A stretch of 64,000 nt of DNA from CANLBN01 sp965230205 (GCA_965230205.1 OZ245996.1:2666001-2730000); one strand, 5' to 3'; shown: positions 8,909 through 17,781, counted from the stretch's first letter. A program made the numbers and translations. The notes: generated by a model not told the origin, from the letters alone.

Positions 8909-9119
8909 TAATAAATAACTGATATAAAAATATCGTTTCTTAATTATATCAGTTAATTTTATTTTAACGGAAAAAGATTAATTTGCGTTTGCTTACTTGT
9001 TGATTTTTTATATGAGATCTAAGTTTATATTTATTTTATTGTGAAAAGTTATCCTCAAAAAATTAATCATAATAAGATTACACTCATCATTCCTATTCGT
9101 TGATAACCAGCGTTTTAAA
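8909..9119. other. AT-rich noncoding stretch before the ICE genes
   Basis: About 210 AT-rich bases without a coding frame. This is where a promoter for the following genes must lie, but I see no clear -35/-10 pair that I would defend. The 3' end leads directly into the structured leader at 9120. Confidence 0.4.
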
Positions 9120-9170
9120 CCCAACAGGGCTACTTTCTTGTTGGGGAGGTAGCCCTACTTTTATAGGAGG
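9120..9170 (+). promoter_or_regulatory. Structured leader 1, interlocked stems before the ribosome site
   Basis: CCCAACA (9120-9126) pairs with TGTTGGG (9139-9145), and GGGCTAC (9127-9133) pairs with GTAGCCC (9149-9155). The order is 5'a-5'b-3'a-3'b, so the two stems are either a pseudoknot or mutually exclusive hairpins. The second 3' strand continues into CCCTA, which can pair with TAGG overlapping the AGGAGG ribosome site (9165-9170) of the gene at 9179. The connecting loops are short, so both full stems at once may be strained. Confidence 0.65.
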
Positions 9171-9178
9171 ACTATAGA

Positions 9179-9487
9179 GTGACACTATTAGATGTAGAAC
9201 TTAGTGCTGATGCAACAGCTATTAAGCCTATTCAAAATGAAATTAATATCGATAGCCTTGTTGTCGGTCAGAAGTTAATGGTTATTTATATTGGTGATCC
9301 ACAACCAGAAGATGTCAGGGAGGATTTGCTTGATTGGTGGACGCGGGATTATCTCGCTGAGGTTGTGGAGATTAATAGTGATCATATTGTTGTCAGAGAT
9401 TTGGATGCAACGGAAGATTGGGTGGATTGTAAATATCAAATCTGGAACACGGATATAACCGTTGCTCTTGAAGCAATAGCAAGCTGA
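9179..9487 (+). CDS. Small acidic protein of unknown function
   Basis: A 102-residue acidic soluble protein with no signal peptide or membrane segment. The segment LVVGQKLMVIYIGDPQPED followed by AEVVEINSDHIVVRDL looks like a small beta-barrel (SH3- or OB-like) pattern, but I do not recognise a family. It starts with GTG, 8 bases after a strong AGGAGG, and sits behind structured leader 1. A hairpin with T-run follows at 9515, so it is its own transcription unit ahead of the secretion genes. Confidence 0.6.
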   Translation: MTLLDVELSADATAIKPIQNEINIDSLVVGQKLMVIYIGDPQPEDVREDLLDWWTRDYLAEVVEINSDHIVVRDLDATEDWVDCKYQIWNTDITVALEAIAS

Positions 9488-9514
9488 TTCCTATTAACTA
9501 TTTTTAATAATGAA

Positions 9515-9537
9515 ATTCTACAATTGTAGGATTTTTT
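9515..9537 (+). terminator. Rho-independent terminator
   Basis: ATTCTAC (9515-9521) pairs with GTAGGAT (9526-9532, one G-T pair) around a 4-base loop and is followed by TTTTT. It ends the gene at 9179-9487. Confidence 0.65.
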
Positions 9538-9626
9538 ATGATTATCGTTTTTCAAAGTGTGTAATGTTTACAGTGGATTAGAAAAAAATAATTAACGAAG
9601 ATAGTACCTCACTAACGAGGGCTATT

Positions 9627-9920
9627 ATGTTACACACAATATCCAGATTATTTTTAACACTTCTTGTTTTAGTGTCTTTCAGTATTAACACTTACGCGAG
9701 TTTGGAAGATGCTGAATTAAGACGCTTGCTTTCTGAATTGAAATCACTGGAACGAATTATTGTTATCGCAGAGCAATCTGCCGATAGCGGTAGTCGTTTG
9801 TCATTTGATTATCAACAACTCAGAAACGACTTGTTAAAAATACAGCAGGGAATAGAGGATCATATCAATCAAGTCAGACGTGATCCTCGAAAGCTGCCTG
9901 ATATTAGAGCTGATTATTAA
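9627..9920 (+). CDS. ICE protein, RAQPRD family
   Basis: A 97-residue secreted protein of the RAQPRD family (TIGR01690), the first gene of the conserved secretion cluster in this ICE class. It has a signal peptide (about residues 1-24) and the typical helical body SFDYQQLRNDLLKIQQGIEDHINQ. The family name motif near the C-terminus appears here as VRRDPRKLP, a divergent form. A GAGGG ribosome site lies 6 bases before the start and can weakly pair with an upstream CCTC. The exact role in conjugation is unknown; it is probably periplasmic. Confidence 0.85.
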   Translation: MLHTISRLFLTLLVLVSFSINTYASLEDAELRRLLSELKSLERIIVIAEQSADSGSRLSFDYQQLRNDLLKIQQGIEDHINQVRRDPRKLPDIRADY

Positions 9921-9922
9921 TT

Positions 9923-10159
9923 ATGGTAACAGCAGAGCAAATCGCAGCGTTCACTAATGCCACACTGGGTATCACGATGGCGCAATTCCAACTGACGATA
10001 TTAATGATTTTCTATTCGATTATCTATTTATGGTTAAGCTGGGTTGTTGTTATGCAATGGAAAGCCTGGGGAAATCGAAAAATCAGTTTTTATGATTTTC
10101 TATTACGCACTGTGCGATCTGTAATCGTAACAATAATGGCTTCATTTTTCTTAATTTAA
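9923..10159 (+). CDS. ICE membrane protein, PFL_4701 family (DUF3262)
   Basis: A 78-residue protein with two membrane segments (about 27-47 and 60-77) linked by the short basic loop MQWKAWGNRKISFYDF. Length, position directly after RAQPRD and this loop fit TIGR03758/DUF3262. It is thought to belong to the pilus or pore precursor set of the ICE secretion system. It begins 2 bases after the upstream stop, so translation is coupled. Confidence 0.85.
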   Translation: MVTAEQIAAFTNATLGITMAQFQLTILMIFYSIIYLWLSWVVVMQWKAWGNRKISFYDFLLRTVRSVIVTIMASFFLI

Positions 10160-10185
10160 CAGTGGTTTCAAAATGAGGTAACACT

Positions 10186-10569
10186 ATGACAAAAAACTCA
10201 AGCAAAGTAACAAAGCAATTCGATAGCGTTTGGTTTAAACGACTCTATTATGCCTTAGTTGCTTTTATTTTTATCCCCCCGGTCTATGCGCAGTTGCCAG
10301 CGCCAGTTGATCCCAGCAGCGGTGCGCCGCCCGCAGGTAACTTTTTGGCCTTTATGCAGGGCTGGTCTGGCGATGCTGTGGATTATATCGCCCTGGTTAT
10401 TTCTGGTGCTGGTTTTTTATGGGTCGGCTGGATACTCCTATCCAAATTTAATGAAGCCCGTTCATCCAATGACCCTGACTGGGGTTCCGTTGGCTTAACA
10501 GCCGTCATTGCCGGTGTATTGTTGGTGATTGTTAGTTACTTCCTCAACCAAGCAGTTGGCATTATTTAA
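10186..10569 (+). CDS. ICE membrane protein, PFL_4702 family (DUF2976), pilin-like
   Basis: A 127-residue protein with a signal or first membrane segment (about 20-36), a Pro-rich processed N-terminus (LPAPVDPSSGAPPAGN), and two further membrane segments (about 63-82 and 100-123). This is the TIGR03745/DUF2976 arrangement, resembling VirB2-like pilins in topology. In the cluster it lies between PFL_4701 and TIGR03750, as expected. A GAGGTAAC ribosome site precedes the ATG. Confidence 0.85.
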   Translation: MTKNSSKVTKQFDSVWFKRLYYALVAFIFIPPVYAQLPAPVDPSSGAPPAGNFLAFMQGWSGDAVDYIALVISGAGFLWVGWILLSKFNEARSSNDPDWGSVGLTAVIAGVLLVIVSYFLNQAVGII

Positions 10570-10570
10570 T

Positions 10571-10657
10571 ATGAAAGTACCCAAATATCGTGCTGAACCG
10601 AAGTCTCTTTTACTTTCATGCTCCAGTGGTGAACGTTGGCGCGCTCATGGTTGTTAA
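10571..10657 (+). CDS. Possible 28-residue coupled ORF
   Basis: A short frame lies between two ICE genes. Its ATG comes one base after the upstream TAA, and its own TAA is one base before the next ATG, so translation could pass through it. The peptide is basic with two Cys and has no family. It may be a leader peptide for the downstream gene or just spacer sequence. Confidence 0.3.
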   Translation: MKVPKYRAEPKSLLLSCSSGERWRAHGC

Positions 10658-10658
10658 T

Positions 10659-11009
10659 ATGAATGACAACGAACTACTGCCTACGCGCTTAAATGGTGAA
10701 CCCAATATTTTTAGGGGCTGCTCCTTATCTGAATTGATGTTTTTAAGCGTTGTAGGTGCAGTGGTCTGGATTCCGTTTTGGTTAATCGTCTGCGGTTTAT
10801 TGGGTTATCTGATGATGGGCTTCGGTGTTGGCGTGCTCTCTATTATTGCCTGGGTTTTTATCGGGGCTACCGTTTTACAAAAAATGAAGCGCAATAAACC
10901 GAATGGTTATTACCAATTGAGAATCCAACTAATGCTCGAAAATAAAGGGCTTAAAAAAACCGGCTTTATTCGTGAGTCGCGAGTCTGGGATATCGGGAGG
11001 TCGTTGTGA
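10659..11009 (+). CDS. ICE protein, TIGR03750 family (DUF3487)
   Basis: A protein of about 116 residues with the family N-terminus LPTRLNGEPNIFRGCS, two membrane segments (about 27-50 and 53-74), and a basic C-terminal tail with GYYQLRIQL. It matches TIGR03750/DUF3487, a VirB3-like small membrane protein of the secretion complex. The start at 10659 is chosen because homologues begin just before LPxRLN; upstream GTG (10590) and ATG (10647) are possible. The 3' end overlaps the next gene (GTGA). Confidence 0.85.
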   Translation: MNDNELLPTRLNGEPNIFRGCSLSELMFLSVVGAVVWIPFWLIVCGLLGYLMMGFGVGVLSIIAWVFIGATVLQKMKRNKPNGYYQLRIQLMLENKGLKKTGFIRESRVWDIGRSL

Positions 11010-11671
11010 GTACTGCCAGAAATCAGCTTATTGCTGCCAGCGATCATATTAGAACACTACGTATTGTCATTGCTGTGTTATTGCTTTTTGTCATCGCCCA
11101 GTGGCTGCGCAACGGTGTACTACAGGAGACACGCAGGCTCTATGTGCCACCCGACTTAACACAAGGCGCTATGGTGGCATTTGATCAAGTGCCACCACCT
11201 GTCGTTTACACCTTTGCCAGCTATATCTTTCAACAACTGAACCGTTGGAAAGAAGACGGCGAGCAGGATTATCAACAGCAAATCTATACCTTGCAGGGCT
11301 TTTTTACTCCTGGGTGTCTTGCCCATCTGGAAGCGGATATGAACAACAAAAGCCGCTTGGGAGAATTACGCAATCGGGTGCGCTCTATTGAAGAAATAGC
11401 CAACAAGGGCTACTCGCGTCAGCGGGTTTCTATTCTCTCGTCGGAGCGTTGGGTGGTATGGGTGGACTTTACAATTCGCGAAACCATTAACGGGCATCCC
11501 GTTAAACATATTCAAGTGCGCTATGAACTGCCTGTTGAAAAATTCGATGTGGACAAGGAAGTTAATCCTTGGGGGCTGGCTATTGCCTGCGATAACACCA
11601 TCCAGCCCACACTATTAAATGAAGCAATGCTAAACCAACCCTTTAGCCGCCAGGAGTCAATAACACCATGA
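11006..11671 (+). CDS. ICE protein, PFL_4703 family (DUF2895), VirB8/TraE-like
   Basis: A 221-residue bitopic inner-membrane protein. It has a short cytoplasmic N-terminus, one membrane segment (about 20-37) and a periplasmic domain with the segment YIFQQLNRWKEDGEQDY, typical of TIGR03746/DUF2895. The topology resembles VirB8/TraE proteins that scaffold the secretion channel. It starts with GTG inside the previous stop, and its own stop overlaps the next ATG (ATGA), so the three genes are translationally coupled. Confidence 0.88.
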   Translation: MSTARNQLIAASDHIRTLRIVIAVLLLFVIAQWLRNGVLQETRRLYVPPDLTQGAMVAFDQVPPPVVYTFASYIFQQLNRWKEDGEQDYQQQIYTLQGFFTPGCLAHLEADMNNKSRLGELRNRVRSIEEIANKGYSRQRVSILSSERWVVWVDFTIRETINGHPVKHIQVRYELPVEKFDVDKEVNPWGLAIACDNTIQPTLLNEAMLNQPFSRQESITP

Positions 11672-12501
11672 AGCCATATAATGTACAACCCCTTTGTTTT
11701 CTGATAACGCTATTACTTACCTTATCAGCCAATGCAGACAATAGGCACGATAGAGTACTTTGGGATAAAACCCCGATCAATGTTGCACTAAGCCTTAACA
11801 AAGAACGCATTATTCATTTTCCGACCGATGTACGCTATTGGGTGCCTGAATTTCTAAACGATAAAATCAGTATCTTGTCTGCAAATGGTGTGCTCTATAT
11901 TGAAGCCCATGAAACCTTTAATAAAACCCGCATACGGGTTCAGACATTAGATAGTCAGAAAATCTATTTGCTTGATCTTGTTAGTCGCGATGACAGTGAG
12001 GCTCCTAATAAAGGGTTAAGAAATATTATCGTAATGGATGAAGATTATGTGGATAACCAATCCGTTTCCAAAGAACATCCCCCTAAAAAAAGTGACTGGT
12101 TTATTCGTCTAGTCCGCTTTGCTGCCCAATCATTATATGGCGAAGAAGAGCGACCACCAGTTGACTCACAAATATATCGTGTCAAGATTAAATCGCCAGC
12201 TTCCCTGCCACTGATTCGCGGTGGTGATATTGCAGTAAAACCTATTGCCATGTGGCGTGGTGGCGGGCTGTATATCACCGCAGTGCTGATCACCAATACG
12301 TCTGACCGTACCATTCCTATTTTTCTAAAAAAACCAGATAAGCCTACAGATCAAAAGCGCTATATCACATTGGATAGGGATATTCGAGGTCACTGGCTGG
12401 CGGTTGTGCCGCAACACGATTTTCTTAACTCAGTAGGCACCGATGAGGATAGAACGACCTTGTATCTGTTATCCCGCAGACCTTTTCAGGAGTCAATCTA
12501 A
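11668..12501 (+). CDS. ICE protein, PFL_4704 family (DUF3438), TraK/VirB9-like
   Basis: A 277-residue periplasmic protein with a signal peptide (about residues 1-23). The first domain (PINVALSLNKERIIHFPTDVRYWVP, with a following beta pattern) and the C-terminal domain match TIGR03749/DUF3438. By position and fold pattern it is the TraK/VirB9-like component that forms the outer-membrane core with the lipoprotein and the TraB-like protein. Start and stop overlap the neighbouring genes. Confidence 0.88.
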   Translation: MKPYNVQPLCFLITLLLTLSANADNRHDRVLWDKTPINVALSLNKERIIHFPTDVRYWVPEFLNDKISILSANGVLYIEAHETFNKTRIRVQTLDSQKIYLLDLVSRDDSEAPNKGLRNIIVMDEDYVDNQSVSKEHPPKKSDWFIRLVRFAAQSLYGEEERPPVDSQIYRVKIKSPASLPLIRGGDIAVKPIAMWRGGGLYITAVLITNTSDRTIPIFLKKPDKPTDQKRYITLDRDIRGHWLAVVPQHDFLNSVGTDEDRTTLYLLSRRPFQESI

Positions 12502-13841
12502 TGGCTGAAAAGAAACGCATCAACCCCTTTATTATTATTTTTGTTGGCCTGATTGTATTGGGTGTTCTCTATATACTGTTATCAGGCAAAAAAGAAAAAT
12601 ATACCCCTGTCGATTCTCTGCCAACAATTCTTGAAGAAAATAAGACGCAGGATGGCGATACTCAGGCAGATACGATTCGTGCCTTACAAGCCTATGCAAA
12701 AGAAGCAGTGGAAAAAGCGCAAACACTGAATGAAAAGACCCGCGAGCAATCGACACTGGTATTAGAAAATAAAAACAATGTCTCGCGCCTTGAGAGTGAA
12801 AATCAGCGCAATAAAGCCGCGCTGGAGAAAACCACAGCCTATGCCAATCAATTGGAAAGTGAACTGAGTACGCTCAATAAAAAAATTGACCAACTCCTGG
12901 AAGATCAACAGCAAACACAAGCAAATATTCCAGTCGGCTTTGGCTTCGATGAACTATCTTCCCCTAGCCGCAAAAACACAGGTAGCTGGTATAACCCCAT
13001 TGATTATATTGAGCCTGATGATCAGTCATCGCAACAAACGGGCTTCTCCGGTTTATTAAGCCGGCCCAATCAGGTAAAGGCACAAAGCCAGTCTACCTCG
13101 AATACCAAACCTAAAGAACCTGAGAAAGAAAAAGTTATTCCCTTTTTTACCATTCCCAAAGATGCCATTTTATATGACTCTACAGCATTTACCGCATTGA
13201 TTGGCCGTATTCCAGTAGATGGTATTACCCCTGACCCCTATCCGGTGAAGATATTTATTGGTCGGGAAAACCTTCTGGCCAATGGCTACGATATTCCCGA
13301 AGTGGAGGGTATGGTGTTTTCCGGTTTGGGTGTGGGTGACTGGAATCTCTCTTGTGTACGAGCACGTTTATATTCAGCTACTTATATTTTTTACGATGGC
13401 ACTATTGTCAATCAAACCGAATCAGAACCCTTGGCAGAAATATCGGATCGAACGGGCATACCTTGTGTTTCAGGCCGCTTTGTCAGCAATGCCAGAGAAT
13501 TTATTACACAACAAGTCGCGCTTGCCGGTTTAGGTACTGCGGGTGCTGCCTATGCTAATGCACAACTGGAAACCACCAAAAACAATAATGGTGATACCAG
13601 TACCAGCTTAATTGGCGATATTAAAAAGTTAGTACTGGGCGATGTCGTAAAAGCCTCTACCGATGAAGTCATTGATTGGTTAGTCGCCCGCCAAAAACAA
13701 AGTTTTGATGCCGTAGTGGTTGACCCTGGCCAAGCGGTATCTATCCATATCAACAAACCCATTATGATCGATCATAGAGAATATAACCGGAGGGTACGCT
13801 ATGCCACAAAATCAGAACATTATGACAATACGTTGGATTAA
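12501..13841 (+). CDS. ICE protein, PFL_4705 family, TraB/VirB10-like
   Basis: A 446-residue protein with one N-terminal membrane segment (about 9-28), a long coiled coil (about 60-140), a Gln/Ser/Pro linker and a C-terminal beta domain containing VEGMVFSGLGVGDWNLSCVRARL. This is the TIGR03752 layout, equivalent to TraB/VirB10, which spans the periplasm and links inner and outer membranes. The ATG overlaps the previous TAA. The last 41 bases overlap the start of the lipoprotein gene. Confidence 0.9.
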   Translation: MAEKKRINPFIIIFVGLIVLGVLYILLSGKKEKYTPVDSLPTILEENKTQDGDTQADTIRALQAYAKEAVEKAQTLNEKTREQSTLVLENKNNVSRLESENQRNKAALEKTTAYANQLESELSTLNKKIDQLLEDQQQTQANIPVGFGFDELSSPSRKNTGSWYNPIDYIEPDDQSSQQTGFSGLLSRPNQVKAQSQSTSNTKPKEPEKEKVIPFFTIPKDAILYDSTAFTALIGRIPVDGITPDPYPVKIFIGRENLLANGYDIPEVEGMVFSGLGVGDWNLSCVRARLYSATYIFYDGTIVNQTESEPLAEISDRTGIPCVSGRFVSNAREFITQQVALAGLGTAGAAYANAQLETTKNNNGDTSTSLIGDIKKLVLGDVVKASTDEVIDWLVARQKQSFDAVVVDPGQAVSIHINKPIMIDHREYNRRVRYATKSEHYDNTLD

Positions 13842-14196
13842 GCCAATACCATTACTATTTATTTTAATTTTTCTTGCTGGCTGTAGCACTTCAAAAGAAA
13901 AAATATTTAAAACCGATATGCCCAGCATGAAAACCATTTATGAAGAAAAATTTGGCAAAGCGGAAACGGTAAAGCCTGCTGATTATCAACGTAGTCTAGT
14001 TGAAAATAAACACGCTATTAGCAACAAAAGCCAAGCCGTGTATGAGAATCTAAAGCAACAATTTCCACTGGCACCTAACCCCATTATGGTGATGTATATC
14101 TTTCCCCATCTAACAGCAGCGGGGACGCCAGTTCCTGGTTATCACACGTACTTTAAGTTGTATGAATCAGATTCTTTTTATCAATTAAGGGACTAA
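13801..14196 (+). CDS. ICE lipoprotein, TIGR03751 family, TraV/VirB7-like
   Basis: A 131-residue lipoprotein with lipobox LAGC (Cys near residue 29). It matches TIGR03751, with the family stretch MKTIYEEKFG and the C-terminal VMYIFPHLTAAGTPVPGYHTYFKLYE. It is the outer-membrane-anchored partner of the VirB9/VirB10-like proteins. The start at 13801 is supported by a GGAGG 7 bases upstream, inside the end of the preceding gene. Confidence 0.88.
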   Translation: MPQNQNIMTIRWIKPIPLLFILIFLAGCSTSKEKIFKTDMPSMKTIYEEKFGKAETVKPADYQRSLVENKHAISNKSQAVYENLKQQFPLAPNPIMVMYIFPHLTAAGTPVPGYHTYFKLYESDSFYQLRD

Positions 14197-14197
14197 T

Positions 14198-16957
14198 ATG
14201 TTAAACAGTCTATGGCATAGCGTTTTTAGTGGAAAAAATCATAGGGTAACAAACGCCGATATTGCCCAGCTCTACGACCGTCCTCCCTCATTTACTGATT
14301 GGCTTCCGTGGCTGGATTATGATGAAGTATCAAAAACCTTCACGTTGGAAGATGGTGTCAGTGCTGGCGTTATGTTTGAGTTAAAGGGCATTGCCACGGA
14401 AGCAAAATCTGAAAAGTATCTACAGGAAATACAGGTGAATATTCAAACCTGTATTAACCATATTATTCCGCAAAAAGATAACCCCTTTGTCTTGCAAGCC
14501 TTTGTACAGGATGAAAACTCTTTATCCAGTTTTTCCAAAGAGCTGGATAATTATATTGCTGACTCATGTTACAACGAACCCTTAACCCAACACTTTATGG
14601 GTGAAATGCAAACCCATATTAAACAGATTGCCAATCCCAATGGCTATTTTGTCGATACCGCCGTTACCGGCAGTCAATGGAGCGGTAAGCAGCGGCGTAT
14701 TCGTGTGTTTTTATACCGCCGTATCAACCAATCCACAAAAAAGAATGAAGATCACGGTATTGATCCGGTCACTGAAATCAATGAGGTTTCCGCCAAGTTT
14801 ATAACCCAAATGCAGGCGACAGGTATTCCTATTAAACGCTGCAATGATCAAGATTTATATCATTGGCTAGTGCGCTGGTTTAACCCCAAGGCGGATGCTA
14901 CCGAAGGCGATCTTGAAAAACTGGTCGAAACCTTATCCCTGCCTGAACAGAGTGATAAACCCTTTGGCTATGATTTTTCGTCACTGGTTAATTTATCTCA
15001 ACCTGTTTCCGATAATCAGCATGGCATATGGTGGTTTGATGATCTGCCTCATAAAGCCATTACTGTAGATGGTATCCGGCGGAAGCCGGTGGTGGGGCAT
15101 CTAACTGGCGAGCGTAAAATTGGCGAAAACCTCTATGCGGTATTTGATCAACTACCCGCAGGCACCATGTTATCCCTCTGTATTACTTTGACACCCCAGG
15201 ATATTGTTGAAAATAAAATTGTAAAAATTCTCAATGCTTCCAAGGGCGAACTGGCCGAGGCAATTTCTACCGAGCGGGATGCCAATCGTGCTTTGGAGTT
15301 AATGTCCAATGGTGATTATCTCTATCCCACAGTGATTTCATTATTTCTTCGGGGGGACGACCTGCCAGATTTAAAACGTAAAACCAACGAGGCCAATGCC
15401 TTGTTATTGGCCAACGGCTTACACCCCATTCGTGAAAGCGATGAACAGTTGCCCTTAAATACCTATATCAAACAACTGCCCATGAACTATGAACCTGCCA
15501 GAGACAAACAGGAGAAAAAAAGCCGCTTGGTTTTTTCCAGTGATTTGGCAAAACTGCTTCCCTTCTATGGCCGCTCAACAGGCACTGGGCATCCGGGCTT
15601 TGTCTTTTTTAATCGCGCCGCTGAGCCTTTAACCTTTGATCCACTGAATAAATTGGATCGTGCTAAAAATGCCTTTGCGCTGGTATTGGGGCCGCCAGGG
15701 TCAGGCAAGTCTGCCTTAATGGTCTACGTGTTGTTATTAATGATCTCTATCTATAAAGCCCGTATTTATATTATAGAAAAAGGTGGCTCCTTTAAATTAT
15801 TGGGTGAATACTGCAAGCACTTTGGTTTATCCGTTAATCAAGTGACTCTACACCCCAAGCACGATGTAAGCCTGCCGCCTTTTGCCGATGCCTTTTTAAT
15901 GCTGGAAAAGGAAGAAGCCAAGCGCAAGCTGGTCGATGATTATGAAGCCCAATCACTGGACGATTCAGACCATAGTGATGATGACGAAGAGCGAGACTAT
16001 TTAGGTGAAATGGAACTGAAGGCCCGTGTCATGATTACCGGCGGTGATGAAAAAGAAGAAGCCAAGATGACCCGTGCTGATCGCTTAATGATCCGTAAAG
16101 CCATCGTCAATGCAGCAACCGTCAAAAAGGCCGAGATAGAACAAGCACAACAGGAAAATCGCTCCCTAAACGAACGCCAGCAACAGGTCATGACAGAGGA
16201 TGTGGTTGCCGCTATGAACACACTGGCCAGTGATACCACCCTCAATGCCAATAAGCGGGAGCGTATACAGGAAATGGCCGATGCAATGGAACTTTACTGC
16301 TCTGGCACAGCAGGCCACTTTTTTAATCGCCCCGGCCAAGCATGGCCGGAAGCTGATATCACCATTATGGAAATGGGGCTGCTATCCAATGAAGGTTACG
16401 AAGATCAGTTGGCCTTGGGCTTTATGGGCTTAATGAACCAGATCAATAGTGTCGTTGAACGGGAGCAGTACAGTGATCGCCCCACCATCGTTTTAGGTGA
16501 TGAATCCCACTTGCTTACCACCAATATGCTGCTGGCTCCCTTTCTGGTAAAGATCGTCAAAATGTGGCGCAAGCTGGGGACATGGTTATGGTTGGCCACT
16601 CAAAATATGGAAGACTTCCCCAATGTGGCGAAAAAGTTGCTGGGCATGTTCGAGTTCTGGTTTGCAATGGTCTGCCCCAAAGAACAAATTGAACAAATCG
16701 CCCGTTTTAAGGATTTAACCGAAGAGCAAAAAGCCATGCTGCTGGCCGCTAATAAAGAATCCGGTAAATATACCGAAGGGGTAGTACTGGCCGATAAAAT
16801 TCAGGTTTTATTCCGTAATGTCCCGCCACCCCTGGCCTTGGCACTGGCGATGACAGAAAAGCATGAAAAGCGAGAGCGGGCCAAAATTATGGCCGAGCAG
16901 GGTTGTACGGAGCTGGAGGCGGTATTTAAGATTGCAGAGCAGATCAAGGAATATTGA
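14198..16957 (+). CDS. Conjugative transfer ATPase, PFL_4706 family (VirB4/TraC-like)
   Basis: A 919-residue cytoplasmic ATPase that powers the secretion complex. The N-terminal TraC-like domain begins with FTDWLPWLDYDEVSKTF. The Walker A motif GPPGSGKSA is near residue 498 and the Walker B region VLGDESHLL is near 763. Between them lies a charged helical insert (about 575-680) with an acidic run DDSDHSDDDEERD. The length fits TIGR03744. Its stop is 6 bases from the end of the convergent merR-like gene, which marks where the mer module was inserted into the secretion operon. Confidence 0.93.
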   Translation: MLNSLWHSVFSGKNHRVTNADIAQLYDRPPSFTDWLPWLDYDEVSKTFTLEDGVSAGVMFELKGIATEAKSEKYLQEIQVNIQTCINHIIPQKDNPFVLQAFVQDENSLSSFSKELDNYIADSCYNEPLTQHFMGEMQTHIKQIANPNGYFVDTAVTGSQWSGKQRRIRVFLYRRINQSTKKNEDHGIDPVTEINEVSAKFITQMQATGIPIKRCNDQDLYHWLVRWFNPKADATEGDLEKLVETLSLPEQSDKPFGYDFSSLVNLSQPVSDNQHGIWWFDDLPHKAITVDGIRRKPVVGHLTGERKIGENLYAVFDQLPAGTMLSLCITLTPQDIVENKIVKILNASKGELAEAISTERDANRALELMSNGDYLYPTVISLFLRGDDLPDLKRKTNEANALLLANGLHPIRESDEQLPLNTYIKQLPMNYEPARDKQEKKSRLVFSSDLAKLLPFYGRSTGTGHPGFVFFNRAAEPLTFDPLNKLDRAKNAFALVLGPPGSGKSALMVYVLLLMISIYKARIYIIEKGGSFKLLGEYCKHFGLSVNQVTLHPKHDVSLPPFADAFLMLEKEEAKRKLVDDYEAQSLDDSDHSDDDEERDYLGEMELKARVMITGGDEKEEAKMTRADRLMIRKAIVNAATVKKAEIEQAQQENRSLNERQQQVMTEDVVAAMNTLASDTTLNANKRERIQEMADAMELYCSGTAGHFFNRPGQAWPEADITIMEMGLLSNEGYEDQLALGFMGLMNQINSVVEREQYSDRPTIVLGDESHLLTTNMLLAPFLVKIVKMWRKLGTWLWLATQNMEDFPNVAKKLLGMFEFWFAMVCPKEQIEQIARFKDLTEEQKAMLLAANKESGKYTEGVVLADKIQVLFRNVPPPLALALAMTEKHEKRERAKIMAEQGCTELEAVFKIAEQIKEY

Positions 16958-16962
16958 GTGAG

Positions 16963-17367
16963 CTACATACGAAAGAGTTCCTCAACAATAGGACAATCTG
17001 GAATGGTTCCTTTCTGACATTTTTTTGTCATTTCATCAAGTGCTGATTCTAATGCTTTCAACTGGTTAATCTTCAAGCGTATCTCTTTAAGTTGCCCCTG
17101 TGCCATCGCTTCAACCTGTTCGCAGGTATATTCACCTTTATCAACCAAATTTAGCAATTCTCGGATACTGTCTTGGCTAAAGCCCAGTTCTCGGCTATTA
17201 AGAATAAAGTTAAGGCGCTTGAGGCCATCATAGTCATATAAACGATAGCCAGATTCACTGCGTGTCGGTTCGAGCAATAAGCCTACCTGCTCGTAATAAC
17301 GGATAGTTTCAGGCTTACAGCCCGTTTTAGACGATAGTTTACCGATAGTGAAGAACTTTTCCGCCAT
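16963..17367 (-). CDS. merR: MerR-family mercury-responsive regulator
   Basis: A 134-residue MerR regulator with an N-terminal winged helix (FTIGKLSSKTGCKPETIRYYEQVGLL) and a dimerising helix. Metal-site cysteines are at 82, 117 and 125. The first two match the numbering of Tn501 MerR (82, 117, 126), and the loop between the last two is one residue shorter. It is divergent from merT, with the operator between them. The Cys pattern and the neighbours favour Hg(II); a Pb/Cd/Zn sensor of the same family cannot be fully excluded. Confidence 0.85.
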   Translation of the reverse strand: MAEKFFTIGKLSSKTGCKPETIRYYEQVGLLLEPTRSESGYRLYDYDGLKRLNFILNSRELGFSQDSIRELLNLVDKGEYTCEQVEAMAQGQLKEIRLKINQLKALESALDEMTKKCQKGTIPDCPIVEELFRM

Positions 17368-17369
17368 GC

Positions 17370-17400
17370 TTGACTCTATAGTTACTATAAGGTTTAGGCT
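17370..17400 (+). promoter_or_regulatory. MerR-type promoter/operator for merT
   Basis: A TTGACT -35 box (17370-17375) and a TAGGCT -10 box (17395-17400) are separated by 19 bases, the long spacer typical of MerR-controlled promoters. Between them is an imperfect dyad, CTATAGT and ACTATAA. The merT start at 17407 is very close to the -10 box, so the transcript would be nearly leaderless or start downstream. The merR start lies on the other side. Confidence 0.6.
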
Positions 17401-17406
17401 TATGAT

Positions 17407-17781
17407 ATGGCAAAAAAAGAGAAAGCAACAGACCGTAAAGGGCTAATTACCTATCTAACGTTGGGGGGTGTAATACTGGCATCGTCCTGTTGCGTCATTC
17501 CATTCCTGCTTTTCATATTGGGAATTAGTGGCGCATGGATTGGTAATTTAACGGCTTTGGCACCCTATCAACCTTATTTTGTCACTTTTACCCTGCTGTG
17601 TTTGGGGGCCGGTTTTTACTTTGTTTATCGCAAGCCTAAGACCGCTATAGCTTGTGATCAAGCGAGTGGATATTGTCAGAGTAAAACCCGCGATACAGTG
17701 CTCAAGGTGGTTTTATGGGTGTCTGTTGTGATTGTAGCGATAACCTTGGCATGGCCTTTAATCGTGCCTTATTTACTGTAG
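17407..17781 (+). CDS. merT: Mercuric ion transporter MerT
   Basis: A 124-residue inner-membrane protein with three membrane segments (about 16-38, 50-72 and 97-121). A Cys pair in the first segment (SSCCVIPF) and a second pair on the loop (CDQASGYC, about 82-89) match MerT, which takes Hg(II) from MerP and moves it to the cytoplasm. It is followed by merP with 8 bases between them. Confidence 0.92.
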   Translation: MAKKEKATDRKGLITYLTLGGVILASSCCVIPFLLFILGISGAWIGNLTALAPYQPYFVTFTLLCLGAGFYFVYRKPKTAIACDQASGYCQSKTRDTVLKVVLWVSVVIVAITLAWPLIVPYLL

